Shown: positions 1 through 10,300 of the stretch, one piece after another | Position numbering within the stretch: the first letter of the stretch is position 1 | Layout of the letters: every line of letters starts with the position of its first letter | Assembly (NCBI RefSeq): GCF_033118175.1 | Contig: NC_083698.1 | Coordinates: 73,687,001-73,751,000 of the forward strand | Direction: 5' to 3' | DNA: 64,000 nt | Source of the DNA: Dama dama | Taxonomy: Eukaryota; Chordata; Mammalia; Artiodactyla; Cervidae | Translations under genes and position numbers: made by a program | Notes under the pieces: model-generated | The model's database searches: none | Seen by the model: only the letters and a program-made list of their open reading frames with translations | What the model was told of the DNA's origin: nothing

Positions 1-459
1 GGTTTTATTCCATGAAACGGTGGACATTTGGAGGGTTTTGAGCAGAGGAGTGACTGATGTATGTTTTGGTATTTAATCATAAGCTAATTATTAAAAAAAA
101 AATAAGCTAATTATTTTATGGTAGGCTTGTATAATAATAAAGCTGTCTTCACGCCCTGAAATGGGGCAGGTGCCAGGGAGCTGGATGGGGGCAGATGAGG
201 AATCCCCTCCTGTGGGGCGTGTGGAGTTTGAAGCCCTGATAGTCATCCAGGTAGATGTGTGGAGCGGTCAGTGGACACTTGAGCCGGGTTTCGAGAGCTC
301 TAGGTGGGAGATGCATTCCCTAACTTGCTCCATCTCCCTTTTTGGATGCAGGTTACTGGGTGAGATGTTGGTAGCCAACACAGTAAGTTCCAGGTGCTGT
401 TCTGGCTGTCTGCTGTGCATGTGGGCTGGGGTTGCAGGACTGCGTTTGTGTTTTCACAG
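1..459. other. Upstream flank / POLD2 intron 1, nothing firm
   Basis: No coding exon was recognised here. The stretch ends in a splice acceptor (AG at 458-459), so at least its right part is intron of POLD2. An A-rich spacer near 93-103 separates two copies of a short TAAGCTAATTAT-like direct repeat (about 79-117). An ATG at 161 is in frame with the POLD2 start but lies before the acceptor. Confidence 0.5.
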
Positions 460-499
460 GGACCACCTCCTCTTTGGCTTGGACACATCGAGCAGGGCC
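460..499 (+). other. POLD2: POLD2 5' UTR part of the first coding exon
   Basis: The pyrimidine-rich tract TTTTCACAG ends at 459 and opens the exon. Forty bases of 5' UTR then precede the ATG at 500. This implies at least one upstream noncoding exon. Confidence 0.7.
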
Positions 500-3400
500 A
501 TGTTTTCTGAGCAGGCTGCCCAGAGGGCCCACACTCTGCTGTCCCCGCCATCAGCCAGCAATGCCACTTTTGCCCGGGTGCCTGTGGTGACTTACACCAA
601 CTCCTCGCAGCCCTTCCGGCTGGGAGAGCGCAGCTTTAGCCGGCAGTATGCCCACATTTATGCCACCCGTCTCATCCAGATGAGGCCCTTCTTGGTGAGC
701 CGGGCCCAGCAGCGCTGGGGTAAGTGATGAGGTTGGGGAAATGCTTCCGAGTTTGTTGGGTATGTATTTCCTGCCTCTTGGGGTCGTCTGTCTTTCCTAA
801 TCAAGTGACCTGGACAGTGCAGACCTTTTTCTTTCTTGCCGGTTCTTCCTTGGTGATCTCTCCTGCTTTAAGTTATTCCTGGTGAAGCAGGACTCCCACC
901 CTCCCCACCCCGCACCACATTCAACTTTCAGGTGATGCTGCATCACCCCGTTCTTAATATTTATGAGTGGCTTCCAGGACTTCCTTGCTGGTCCAGTGGT
1001 TAAGACTCCACGCTTCCAATGCAGGAGGCATGGGTTCAATCCCTGGTAGGGGAATTGGAATCCCACATGCCACACGGGGAGCAAAAAATTAAAAAAAAAA
1101 GAAAAGGAGTGGTTTTCCATGAGTTTTGAATTAATCTGTTATGCCTTTAGACAGAAATTTTGTAGGTAACATTGTGTCTTACTCATTTTTATTGCCTTCC
1201 CCCCACCCCCAACTGCCACCTGGGTGGCTGGGTCTCAGCCCAGGTTGCACATTGGAAGCACTTGAAAAGCTTTGTAAAGCTCTGGCTTCCAGGTCCACTC
1301 TGTCCCATTAGATTAGCTGGGTTGTGTGTGTGTGTGTTAAGTGACTTTAGTCGTGTCTGACTCTGTGTGACCCTATGGACTGTAGCCCACCAGGTTCCTC
1401 TGTCCATGGGATTTTCCAGGCAAGAATACTGGAGTGGGTTGCCATTTCCTACTCCAGGGGATCTGCCTGACCCAGGGAGCGAACCCACATCTCCTGCATT
1501 GGTAGGCAGATTCTTTACCACTGCACCACCTGGGAAGCTCTAGTTTTATTAATATTTTAGGCAGTAAGGAGAATACGTGACCCAATCTCCTAGGTACATC
1601 ATCATATTAAAAATGTTTTCCGTTTTCTTTACTTCAGGCAGAAGTATCATTCACCTTTTCTCCGCCACATAAGAAGGGTCTCCTTCCTCTGGCCTTTCTC
1701 TCGCTTTCCATGACGTCCTCAAGGACATCCTCCTCGAGCCCAAGGTCAATGTCATATCTTTTAACCTGCTGTGGTACCAGGTCTCTTCTCACAAAGCTGC
1801 CCAGTAACAGGAAACAGCCAGTTTATTCTGCTCACAGAGTAGGGCCAGGAATTCAGACAGGGGCCCATGATAAGTGGGGCCTTGACTGGATGATGGACAG
1901 TGGGGCAGCATCCGTCACTCACCACGTGGCTTCTCCATGTGGCCGGGCTTCCTCTCCAGAGCTCAGCCCCTGGCAGAGCTCCTCTCTGCTCACAAGTTTC
2001 CTGAACACCTCAAGCCCTTTCTTGCCGTCGGCTCTCCCTGAACCCGGCATGCTCCATCCCCAGGCTTCCTTCACGACCTCAGTTTAAATGTCAGTTTAAA
2101 TGCCCTGTGCCTTGCGAGGCCGCCTGGGCCAGCAGGGCCTTCTCAGCATCTATTGCCTTTGCTCCCGTCTGTTTGTGGCACTTGTCCCAGCAGTGGATTC
2201 CTCTTCTCCTGCTGTTGCCTCTCCCTCTGCACCGGAAGCTCAGTGAGAATAAGGATGGGCCTTTGGGTTCACTCTCAGTGCTGGAGCCTGGCCTGGTGCC
2301 CACAGGCTGGAATGGATGGATGTCCTCCCATCAGCACTGGGGTGTGCAGTTCTGCCTGGTGCTCAGACGTACATGTTGGATCTCAAGCTGTGTAGCCTTG
2401 GACATGTTACTTAATCTCTCTGTGCCTCAGTTTCCTCAGCCAGGTAGTGTGTGATAATATCTCCAGTGATGTGTTGTCGGGGGTAGAAGAGCTCCACGCT
2501 CAGGGCTGGGCACAGCTCCCTGGGGCTGAGTGAAGGCTCAGTGGACATCACAGCTTTGAGATCTGTTGTTCCCGTTGGTGTCTGGCTTTCTATCTAGTGG
2601 CAGCATTTTGCTGCCCTCCCTATCTTACTCTGAATTACTCTCCTTTGCTCCCCAGGGTGTAGATCTGTGGAATGTTATTGGTTAGGATTAGGGCAAGAAG
2701 GGCTTGTGCTGGAGAACCCGGCTAAGGAAAGGGCCGGTCCCAAGTCCACATCATCCCATAACCCCGTTAGCATTTTCTCCAGGCTTAGGGTCTAAGTCCT
2801 AACAAACTCTCAGGCCTTCGGGGACTTGGCTCCTCCCTCTTGCCCACCCAAGTGACCCCTGCATTCCATGGCTCTCCCACGCCTGTCTTGCTCCTCATCC
2901 CTGATGCTTCCTGTGTGTTCTGTGTGGGATCTCAGGAGCTCAGAGTGAACAGGGCTGTCTGACTTTACAAAGAACAGAACAGGGTGGAGGGTGTACGAAG
3001 TTTGAATTTAGGGTATCTCTTTTCAGAAGACAAGGCACTTGTGGGGTCAATAAAAAAATCTAAACTCGCGAAGGAAATTATAGTGTTGTCCAGGCAGGGC
3101 TCTTTCTAAAGAGCGTACCTCTTTCTAAAAATCAGTGTTATACTTTAGGTATAAGTGAGGGGACTCTGCATTAGCGTCCCATGGCTGCTGTCATAAACAA
3201 CAAGCCCAAAACTATGTGCCTTCAAACAGCAGAAATGTATTCCCTTCCAGTTCTGGAGGCCAGGGGTCCAAAATCCAGGTGTCGGCAGCACCACGCTCCC
3301 TCTGATCCTTCTTTGCCCCTTCTAGCCTCTGGTGACTGACCCAGCACTGCTGGCCTGTGGCCGCATCCCTCTGGTCTCTGCCCCTGCACCATCTTCACGC

Positions 3401-6400
3401 TGCCTTCTCTGCATGTCTGCCTCTCCTGCAAGGACACCTGGCATCCAGAGTCCCTCTCTCCTCCTGGGGCTGATCCTTTAGGTCCAGGGGGTCCTTGCAT
3501 TTGATGTTCTCTCCCTCCTGGTGGAGACCAGGGCCCCAGGGCCACAGTGCTCAGTGAGGACTGGGCCAGTGCTTTGTGGGGAGAGGAGGGCCACCTGGTC
3601 TCTGAGCACATTCTCTTTGTGCCCCAGGCAGTGGAGTCCTAGTGAAGAAGCTGTGTGAACTGCAGCCTGGGGAGAAATGCTGTGTGGTGGGGACCCTCTT
3701 CAAGGCCATGCCGCTCCAGCCCTCCATCCTACGGGAAGTCAGCGAAGAGGTAAGGCCAGCTGGCTCCCACACACCATCCCCAGAACAGTGTTCCCATCCC
3801 AGAGGGCACGATGGGGCTACCTGCCTTGGATCCAGAGAATCAAGGCTGGGCCTCTGCCCATGGGGTTGCTGGCTGCAGGGCCATCTCACTGATCCAACAC
3901 TGGAGCCTTGCTGGGCTCTGGCCTTGTGACCACTGTCATCTTTGAATTCCAGCACAACCTGCTCCCCCAGCCTCCTCGGAGCAAATACATCCACCCAGAT
4001 GATGAACTGATCTTGGAAGATGAATTGCAGCGTATCAAACTGGAGGGCACCATCGACGTGTCAAAGCTGGTCACAGGTGGGGAGTAGGGAGTGGGTGGCC
4101 TGTGCATCTGGATGCTGGCTCACGCTTGCATTCCTGGAGCAATGAGTTTGGGTTCAGGGAAAGGGTTAGACTATGGTAGCATGTTGGGTGGTAGCCTCTC
4201 AGAGGCTCCTCCCAGACCTGACCCTGTTGCTCCCCAGGAACGGTCCTGGCTGTGCTGGGCTCTGCGGGAGATGATGGAAAGTTCCTGGTGGAGGACCACT
4301 GCTTTGCAGGGCTTGCCCCTCAGAAGCCTACACACCCCCTCGACACGGACAGGTGAGGATCAGGGGCCCAGGGTCTGGGCAGTGGTCCAGGGGAGTCACA
4401 GTCACTGCCTCTATCCCCCCGCTTCCTTGTGATGGTGAGGAGCCCCACCAGTAGCTCCAAACAGCCCTTTTGGGAGACCCCCTTGCTTTCCCAGCACCCA
4501 AGAGGACCCTGACTTCTCTGGCAGGTTTGTGCTGCTGGTGTCTGGTCTGGGCCTGGGTGGAGGCGGGGGCGAGAGCCTGCTGGGCACCCAGCTGCTGGTG
4601 GACGTGGTGACGGGGCAGCTTGGGGATGAAGGGGAGCAGTGCAGCGCCGCCCACGTCTCCCGGGTCATCCTTGCTGGGAACCTCCTCAGCCACAACACAC
4701 AGAGCAGAGATTCCATCAACAAGGTATGGCGCCTACCTGCCTGCATTCAAGCCCTGCTTTCCCCACAGAGGGCTGGGGATGGGGTCTTGCAGGTCTGATG
4801 ACCCAGGAATCTCTGGTGCTTGGGGATCCAGCCTTGTTCGCAAACCTCCCTTCTGAGGGCAGCATGGGGCCAGAGGCCCAGAACTCTTACTGTCCCCCTA
4901 AAAGTGGGGCTTCGCTCTGCTCTCAGCCCTCCTGGCAGGGGCTCTGAGTGTCCCTTTGATCTAAGTTTCCCTTGGGACCTGACAGCCTGTGTATGGACTT
5001 CTACTCCCAGGCCAAGTACTTGACCAAGAAAACCCAGGCCGCCAGCGTGGAGGCCGTCAAGATGCTAGACGAGATCCTCCTGCAGCTGAGCGTGAGTGAG
5101 CTGGGCCAGGCCAGCGCCCAGGACCAGGAGTCTCTGGCGGTGCAGTTGGGCACTGGAAGGCGGGCAGGGGAAGCAGACTCCAACGGGGTGACTGTGGAGG
5201 GCGCTGGGCCCCACAAGCTCCCCTGCTCCTGTGCCCTCCAGGCCTCCGTGCCCGTGGACGTGATGCCGGGCGAATTTGACCCAACAAACTACACGCTTCC
5301 CCAGCAGCCCCTGCACCCCTGCATGTTCCCTCTGGCCACTGCCTACTCCACGCTCCAGCTGGTCACCAACCCCTACCAAGCCACCATCGATGGAGTCAGG
5401 TAGCCCCACTCCAGCCTGATTCCTGGCCTTTTGCGTTGGTGACACCAAGAGGGGAGGATGGCACCCAGGGCTGCAAGAAAGCCCACCTGGGATTGGGCTC
5501 TTTCTCAAGGCGGGCTTGGGAACCTGCCATGAGGGCGCCAGGCCAGCAGCTGTGGGAGGAGCACAGATGGTGGCCGCCCCAGGGTAGGGTCAGCCGAGCC
5601 TTGACTTGCAGATTCCTGGGGACGTCGGGACAGAACGTGAGTGACATCTTCCGATACAGCAGCATGGAGGACCACTTGGAGATCCTGGAGTGGACGCTAC
5701 AAGTCCGGCACATCAGCCCCACAGCCCCTGACACCCTAGGTAACGGGGCTTAGACACGTGAGGTGGGAGCAAAGGGTCCAGAAAGACCAAAGGGGCTCCA
5801 AGGATGCTCAGAGGGTTCCCAGCATGGATTTGCACCCACCAGCCTTGCTGTGACCTGTCTGAGGAAAAGCCCCGAAGCCTGACCTTTGTTTTGAGAGCTA
5901 CTCTGGAATCTTATCTCTGTTTATGGCCAAGGCCCTGCTTAGGGCTGAAGGCCATGGGAGCATATTGGGAGCTTGAGCCAGTCAAGAGTCCTGCACCCTC
6001 CCACACTGCCAGAGAAGGACAGAAGCAGCAGCAGCACAACACGTTGCCCTGCCTCTGGGGTCACGTGGCCAAGTCTGGAGGGATTTTTGCTGTGACAGCT
6101 GCAGGGTCTTGTGTGTGAGATGGCGCTCCATGTCCTACATGGGACGGCCTTACCCCGAATGTGCAGGTGTCTCCTGTGTGAGGCTGAGAAGTCCCACTCT
6201 CAGCTGTACCTCCTCCTCCTCCAGGTTGTTACCCTTTCTATAAAACCGACCCATTTATCTTTCCGGAGTGCCCTCACGTCTACTTTTGTGGCAACACCCC
6301 CAGTTTTGGCTCCAAAATCATCCAAGGTAAGTTTTGTCTTCTGGGGGCCCCAGGCCTGGGCTGTCACGAGGGACATGCTCTCAGCTGGGGCCAAGGCTCA

Positions 6401-6849
6401 CAGAGAAGGCCTGTGTTGGGGTGTCCAGGCCCCGGTGGAGTGGACAGGCCAGGCTTTGCAAGGGCTGAGATTGTCCTTGCCCAGAGCTCATCCTGGTCAC
6501 TGTGGCTCTAGCTTTGGACCTTTACAGTGTTCTTGGTCCTTTTTCATTTCTGGTCTCAAGGAGCTTCTGTGGTCAGCGCTCCATGGTATTGATGGCAGGA
6601 GGTGGGGGAGGGCTCCTGTTTACCTCTTGTGACTTCCCTTTGAGACAGGGCTCACCCAGAACCTAAGATGGGCTCCCACCTGGCTTCTTTGCAGGCCCCG
6701 AAGACCAGACAGTGTTGTTGGTGGCTGTCCCAGACTTCAGCACCACCCAGACTGCCTGTCTCGTGAATCTGCGCAGCCTGGCCTGCCAGCCCATCAGCTT
6801 CTCAGGCTTTGGGGCAGAGGACGAGGACCTGGGAGGTCTGGGTCCCTGA
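500..6849 (+). CDS. POLD2: DNA polymerase delta subunit 2 (p50), 10 coding exons
   Basis: Small accessory subunit of DNA polymerase delta. It bridges the catalytic p125 subunit to p66 and p12, and also serves polymerase zeta, in nuclear lagging-strand synthesis and repair. Coding exons by GT/AG junctions: 500-719, 3628-3749, 3953-4076, 4238-4352, 4525-4723, 5011-5091, 5242-5399, 5612-5739, 6225-6326, 6695-6849. They total 1404 nt, 467 residues plus stop, close to the 469 I recall for human. The start MFSEQAAQRAHTLLSPPS has a gccATG context just after the acceptor at 459. By family knowledge an N-terminal OB fold is followed by a catalytically dead phosphodiesterase fold. Visible landmarks are the Gly-rich GLGLGGGGGESL loop (exon 5), MPGEFDPTNYTLPQQP (exon 7) and the Gly/Asp-rich C-terminus ending GGLGP. 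No frameshift is seen. The 5' noncoding exon is not placed. Confidence 0.96.
978..1107 (+). repeat. CHR-type tRNA-derived SINE in POLD2 intron
   Basis: It begins GACTTCCTTGCTGGTCCAG, carries the tRNA-like B-box region (GGGTTCAATCCC) and ends in an A-rich tail near 1085-1107. Similar short units recur through the window. Confidence 0.8.
1322..1541 (-). repeat. Bov-tA SINE
   Basis: Reverse-oriented ruminant Bov-tA. A GT microsatellite (about 1323-1338) is followed by the 'GACTCTGTGTGACCC' tail region, 'GAATACTGGAGTGGG' in the middle, and the tRNA-like head complement ending GGGAAGCTC at about 1540. Confidence 0.85.
2370..2560 (+). repeat. MIR-like SINE fragment
   Basis: The core 'GTGTAGCCTTGGACATG ... 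CTCTGTGCCTCAGTTTCCTC' matches the ancient mammalian MIR consensus by recognition. Ends are approximate. Confidence 0.65.
3163..3545 (-). repeat. MaLR-type LTR fragment (antisense)
   Basis: The run 'AACAGCAGAAATGTATTCCC ... AGTTCTGGAGGCCAGGGGTCC' is the antisense pattern of MST/MLT1 LTRs. It stops about 80 bases before the POLD2 exon at 3628. Confidence 0.65.
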
Positions 6850-6955
6850 CTCACAAAGGCAGCCTTGTCCAGAGCAGCCCTGGCCATTCTTTCCCTGTGG
6901 CGTCAGCACCATGACAGCTTCGGCTCTGTAAATAAAGCCTAACTATTTACTGGTA
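6850..6955 (+). other. POLD2: POLD2 3' UTR and poly(A) signal
   Basis: A short 3' UTR of about 100 bases follows the TGA at 6847-6849. AATAAA lies at 6931-6936, so cleavage is expected near 6950-6960. This is tail-to-tail with the end of AEBP1. Confidence 0.8.
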
Positions 6956-7059
6956 TTGAGCTGGGCAGTCCCTGTGCTGGGCGGGACACTCCTGTGGAAG
7001 GAGCCTCCCTCCTCCTCCCCTCTCCCAGCTGGTCAGGACGTCAAGTGGTCAGTGATACA

Positions 7060-7309
7060 TCTGCCAGTGAGCTTGGTTTATTGGTGTGGCCTGGGCAAGT
7101 GGTTGAGAAGTCTGCCCCGGGACTTGCTCGTCCGGCCCCATCCCAGCCCTGCAGCGGAGCAGCAGGTGATCCTGGCTCTTAGGTCTCTATCATTCATGCC
7201 CACTCCTGGCAGAACCCACACCGGGGGGGCCTTCCCTGTGCTGATGGCCGCGGAGCTGCCCAAGGCAGTGTGACTACTGGTGGAAGCTCGCGCGTTGGCA
7301 GGCCTGTTC
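7060..7309 (-). other. AEBP1: AEBP1 3' UTR and poly(A) signal
   Basis: Reading minus-strand from the TGA at 7312-7310, about 240 bases of GC-rich 3' UTR lead to AATAAA at 7082-7077 (TTTATT on the plus strand). Cleavage is expected around 7060. Confidence 0.8.
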
Positions 7310-10300
7310 TCAGAAGTCCCCAAAGTTTACTGTGTAGGTCTCAACTGTAGTGAAGGGGAAGTCCGGGCCTGTGACCATCTCTCCCTCCTCCTCCCCTTCC
7401 TCCTCCTCAGGCCCCAGTTCTGTCCCAAACTCCGTCACCACCTCCGTGTAGGTCTCCGTCTCCGTCTCCGTCTCCGTCTCCGTCTCCGACTCCTCCCAAT
7501 GGACTGTGGTCTCTGGTAGAAACTGCCAAGGCCCCAGCGTAGAACTTGGGGTTGGGGAGGGGGCAAGGTCGGCGGTGGGAAGCAGTGTTGGGGTGGTGGG
7601 GGGCGACGTGGGGGCGGTGGCCGGGCTCGTGGCATTGAGGCGTCGGAGCCGCATCTGTTCGCGCATGCGCAGCCGATACTGCAGGCGGCGGCGTTGCATG
7701 CGCCTCTGCTGGGGGGTCATGGGGCGCGATGGGTCGATGTGTGGGATGGGACGATTCCCGTTCATGGCCATGATCTCACGGATGCGCTTCCAGTTGGAGC
7801 GAGCCAAGATGAAATTGCACTGAGTGGCCCCGATGTCATAATCCACGTTGCAGGTCTTCGAGCTTGGGGTGTAGCCCTCTGCATGGGCTGTCACGCGGTA
7901 CTCACCAGGGTTCAGGATGCGCCAGTAATCGCCACCACTGGCTGCAGAGGGAGGACGGGTTTGGCTACCTGGGAGTCCTCCCTCCCTCCCAGGCCCCAGC
8001 TCTGTGAGAAACCCACAGTCCCTCCAGCCCTCCCTCTGTCTGGTCAGGATCCAGAGGAGCAGGGACTTCAGGGCAGGACAAGCCAGGCTTGCTTTGCCAA
8101 GAGCATGCACAGGTTTGGTCCCCCATCCTGGGAAGTGGGGTACAGTTGTACACTTGTGTACCTGTTTTCACTCCGTGGTTAATGCCACTCACGGAGATGG
8201 TGGCATTGGCTATCGGGATGCCTTGTTCGTCTGTCACAACCCCCTTGATGCCACGGTGAACCTGCAGGGAGGAGGCAAGGTGGTGTCTACATGGAGACCC
8301 CACAGGGCCTGCTGTTCCCCTGTCCCATCCACGAGGTCCCCCAGCCCTTCACCAGCCTCTCCCCAAATGCTGCCCCACCCCTCTGCCAGTCCTCATGGTG
8401 GCCCTCACACCTGCTCCATGAAGGTGAGCAGAGCTTCCTTGTTGTTCTCCCACTCTCGGGGCAGCTCGCTCTCATGAGGGAACTTATCGCAGCCCAGGTA
8501 GATGGAGAGCTCCAGGCAGTTGGTGTGCAGGTAGCTGAAGTCGTTGATAGCTGGGCAGGGAGGACACAGAGCCGCAGTCACCCTTGTCCATGCCAAATGC
8601 CCCACCACAGACCCTCCCAGGCCAACTCACTCCCAGAGCGGGGTTTCCACTTGGCCCCATTGACGATGCCCATGCCGCCAGTGTAGTCCTGTGCCTGGCA
8701 CCCTCCCCGGTAGGGCTCGGTCATGGTGAGGTGGGTAGAGGCGAAGGAGATGGCCAGCCAGCGGAAGATGGCATGGTCTGGGGTCTCCTGGGCCTCAGAT
8801 GCCTCTTCTTCATCCTCTCCCCGGGCAGCCGCCATGGCCGCAGCCAGAAGCTGCTCCTGGCTGGGTGTGCGGGCCATATCGTAGGGGTAGGACACAAGCC
8901 GCTCGCCACCATTCAGGTTTGCCCCCAGCACGAAGGGGTTCTTCTCCATCCAGGCAATGATGGCCCGAACTTCCGTGGATACCTGGGGGTGGCCAGGGGG
9001 AGAGGTCTGGTCCACAGCCTCCATCACCTGCCCTGCAGACCCCGCAGCAGAACTCACATCCCCTTGGCCCCTCAGAGCCCCTGCAGTCTCAGCACAACCC
9101 AGCAGTCTCCCTTAACCCACCCCAAGTCCCGAGCTCCACCCGGACCCCGGGTCTAGGTTGCTCCCCCAGGCCCCGTTGGCCAGGCTGTGGCCTCACCGTG
9201 GCATCTGGAGAGAGGTAGCGTTCGGGGATGGGCAGGTTATTGTTGGGCACCCGGTAGGGGACCCACTTCCTCTCCTCGGCTCCCCAGAGCACAGAGTTGA
9301 GATCCGGGAAGTCCTCATAGATGTCAAAGCCCTCCTCAGTCCACAAACCCAGTGCCCAGTTCCCAAACTCTGAGCCCTGGGGAAGCCAGGAGAGAGGGGG
9401 TCAGCATCAGCAGCCCACTCCCAGCCCTGCCCCACCCAGGCTCTGCCCTGACCCCCTTGCCCCCACCCACCATCTGCGCTGCCACCTCGTAGCCGTCAGG
9501 GTTCAGCGAGGGCACTAGGTGGATGCGCGTGTCGTGCACCAGGCTGCGCACGCGTGGGTTCCCATCGCGGTATTCGCGGCACAGGTACTGCATGAGTAGG
9601 AGCAGCAGCTCTCGGCCCAGCACCTCATTGCCGTGGATGCCAGCTGTGTAGCGGAACTCAGGCTCCCCTGTGAGGGTAGGAACCTCAGCAACCAGCCAGC
9701 CTCCTGAGGCCTGAGGCCCAGGGGATCTGAGGGAGGACGCAAAGGGGCCTCATTCCCAGGAGACTGGGAGTGGCTGAGGCTTGCAGGGCTGAGGAGGGGC
9801 TCCAAAGACAGGTGGGAGGTGGTGAGCCGGCAACATCAACAGCGCAGGCTCAACTGCAGTACCAAGGCCTTGCCTCTATCTGTTGGGCTTGGGGAGGAGC
9901 AGGCTTCCAGGGGGTCCAGGGGGCTGTGCGGGCCCTCACCCAGCTCGTGATCCCCAGGATTGTCCGAGATCTCCATGGCGTAGATCTTGAGCCCTCGCGA
10001 GCTCTTCCCCAGGCTGTATGTGCGGGTGATCGTGGGGCACTGCTCATTCACCACCTTCATCAGCTGGGTGCCAGAAAAGACAGGGCATTACACAGCCCAC
10101 CCCCCTGCCCTCAACCCGCCCCCAGTGACCACGCCTCTCCCACGGCCCCGTCTGTGGGGAAGCACCCGTTAGCCCTAAGCCCAGCCCCTGGACAGGACCC
10201 CAGCCTCAGGACAAGCACCCCACCTGCCGCATGTCCTTGTAGTTGTGGTGCCGGAAGTCCAGGTCGTCGGTGGTCACCACCTCGTTCTGTGTGTAGTAGC

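Noticed and set aside
161..727. Open frame extending POLD2 upstream to an ATG at 161
   Set aside because: A good splice acceptor at 458-459 and the conserved start MFSEQ at 500 show that the upstream part is intron or 5' UTR that happens to be open.
7452..7487. CRISPR-like or regulatory repeat
   Set aside because: The hexamer array is in frame within AEBP1 coding sequence and has no spacers.
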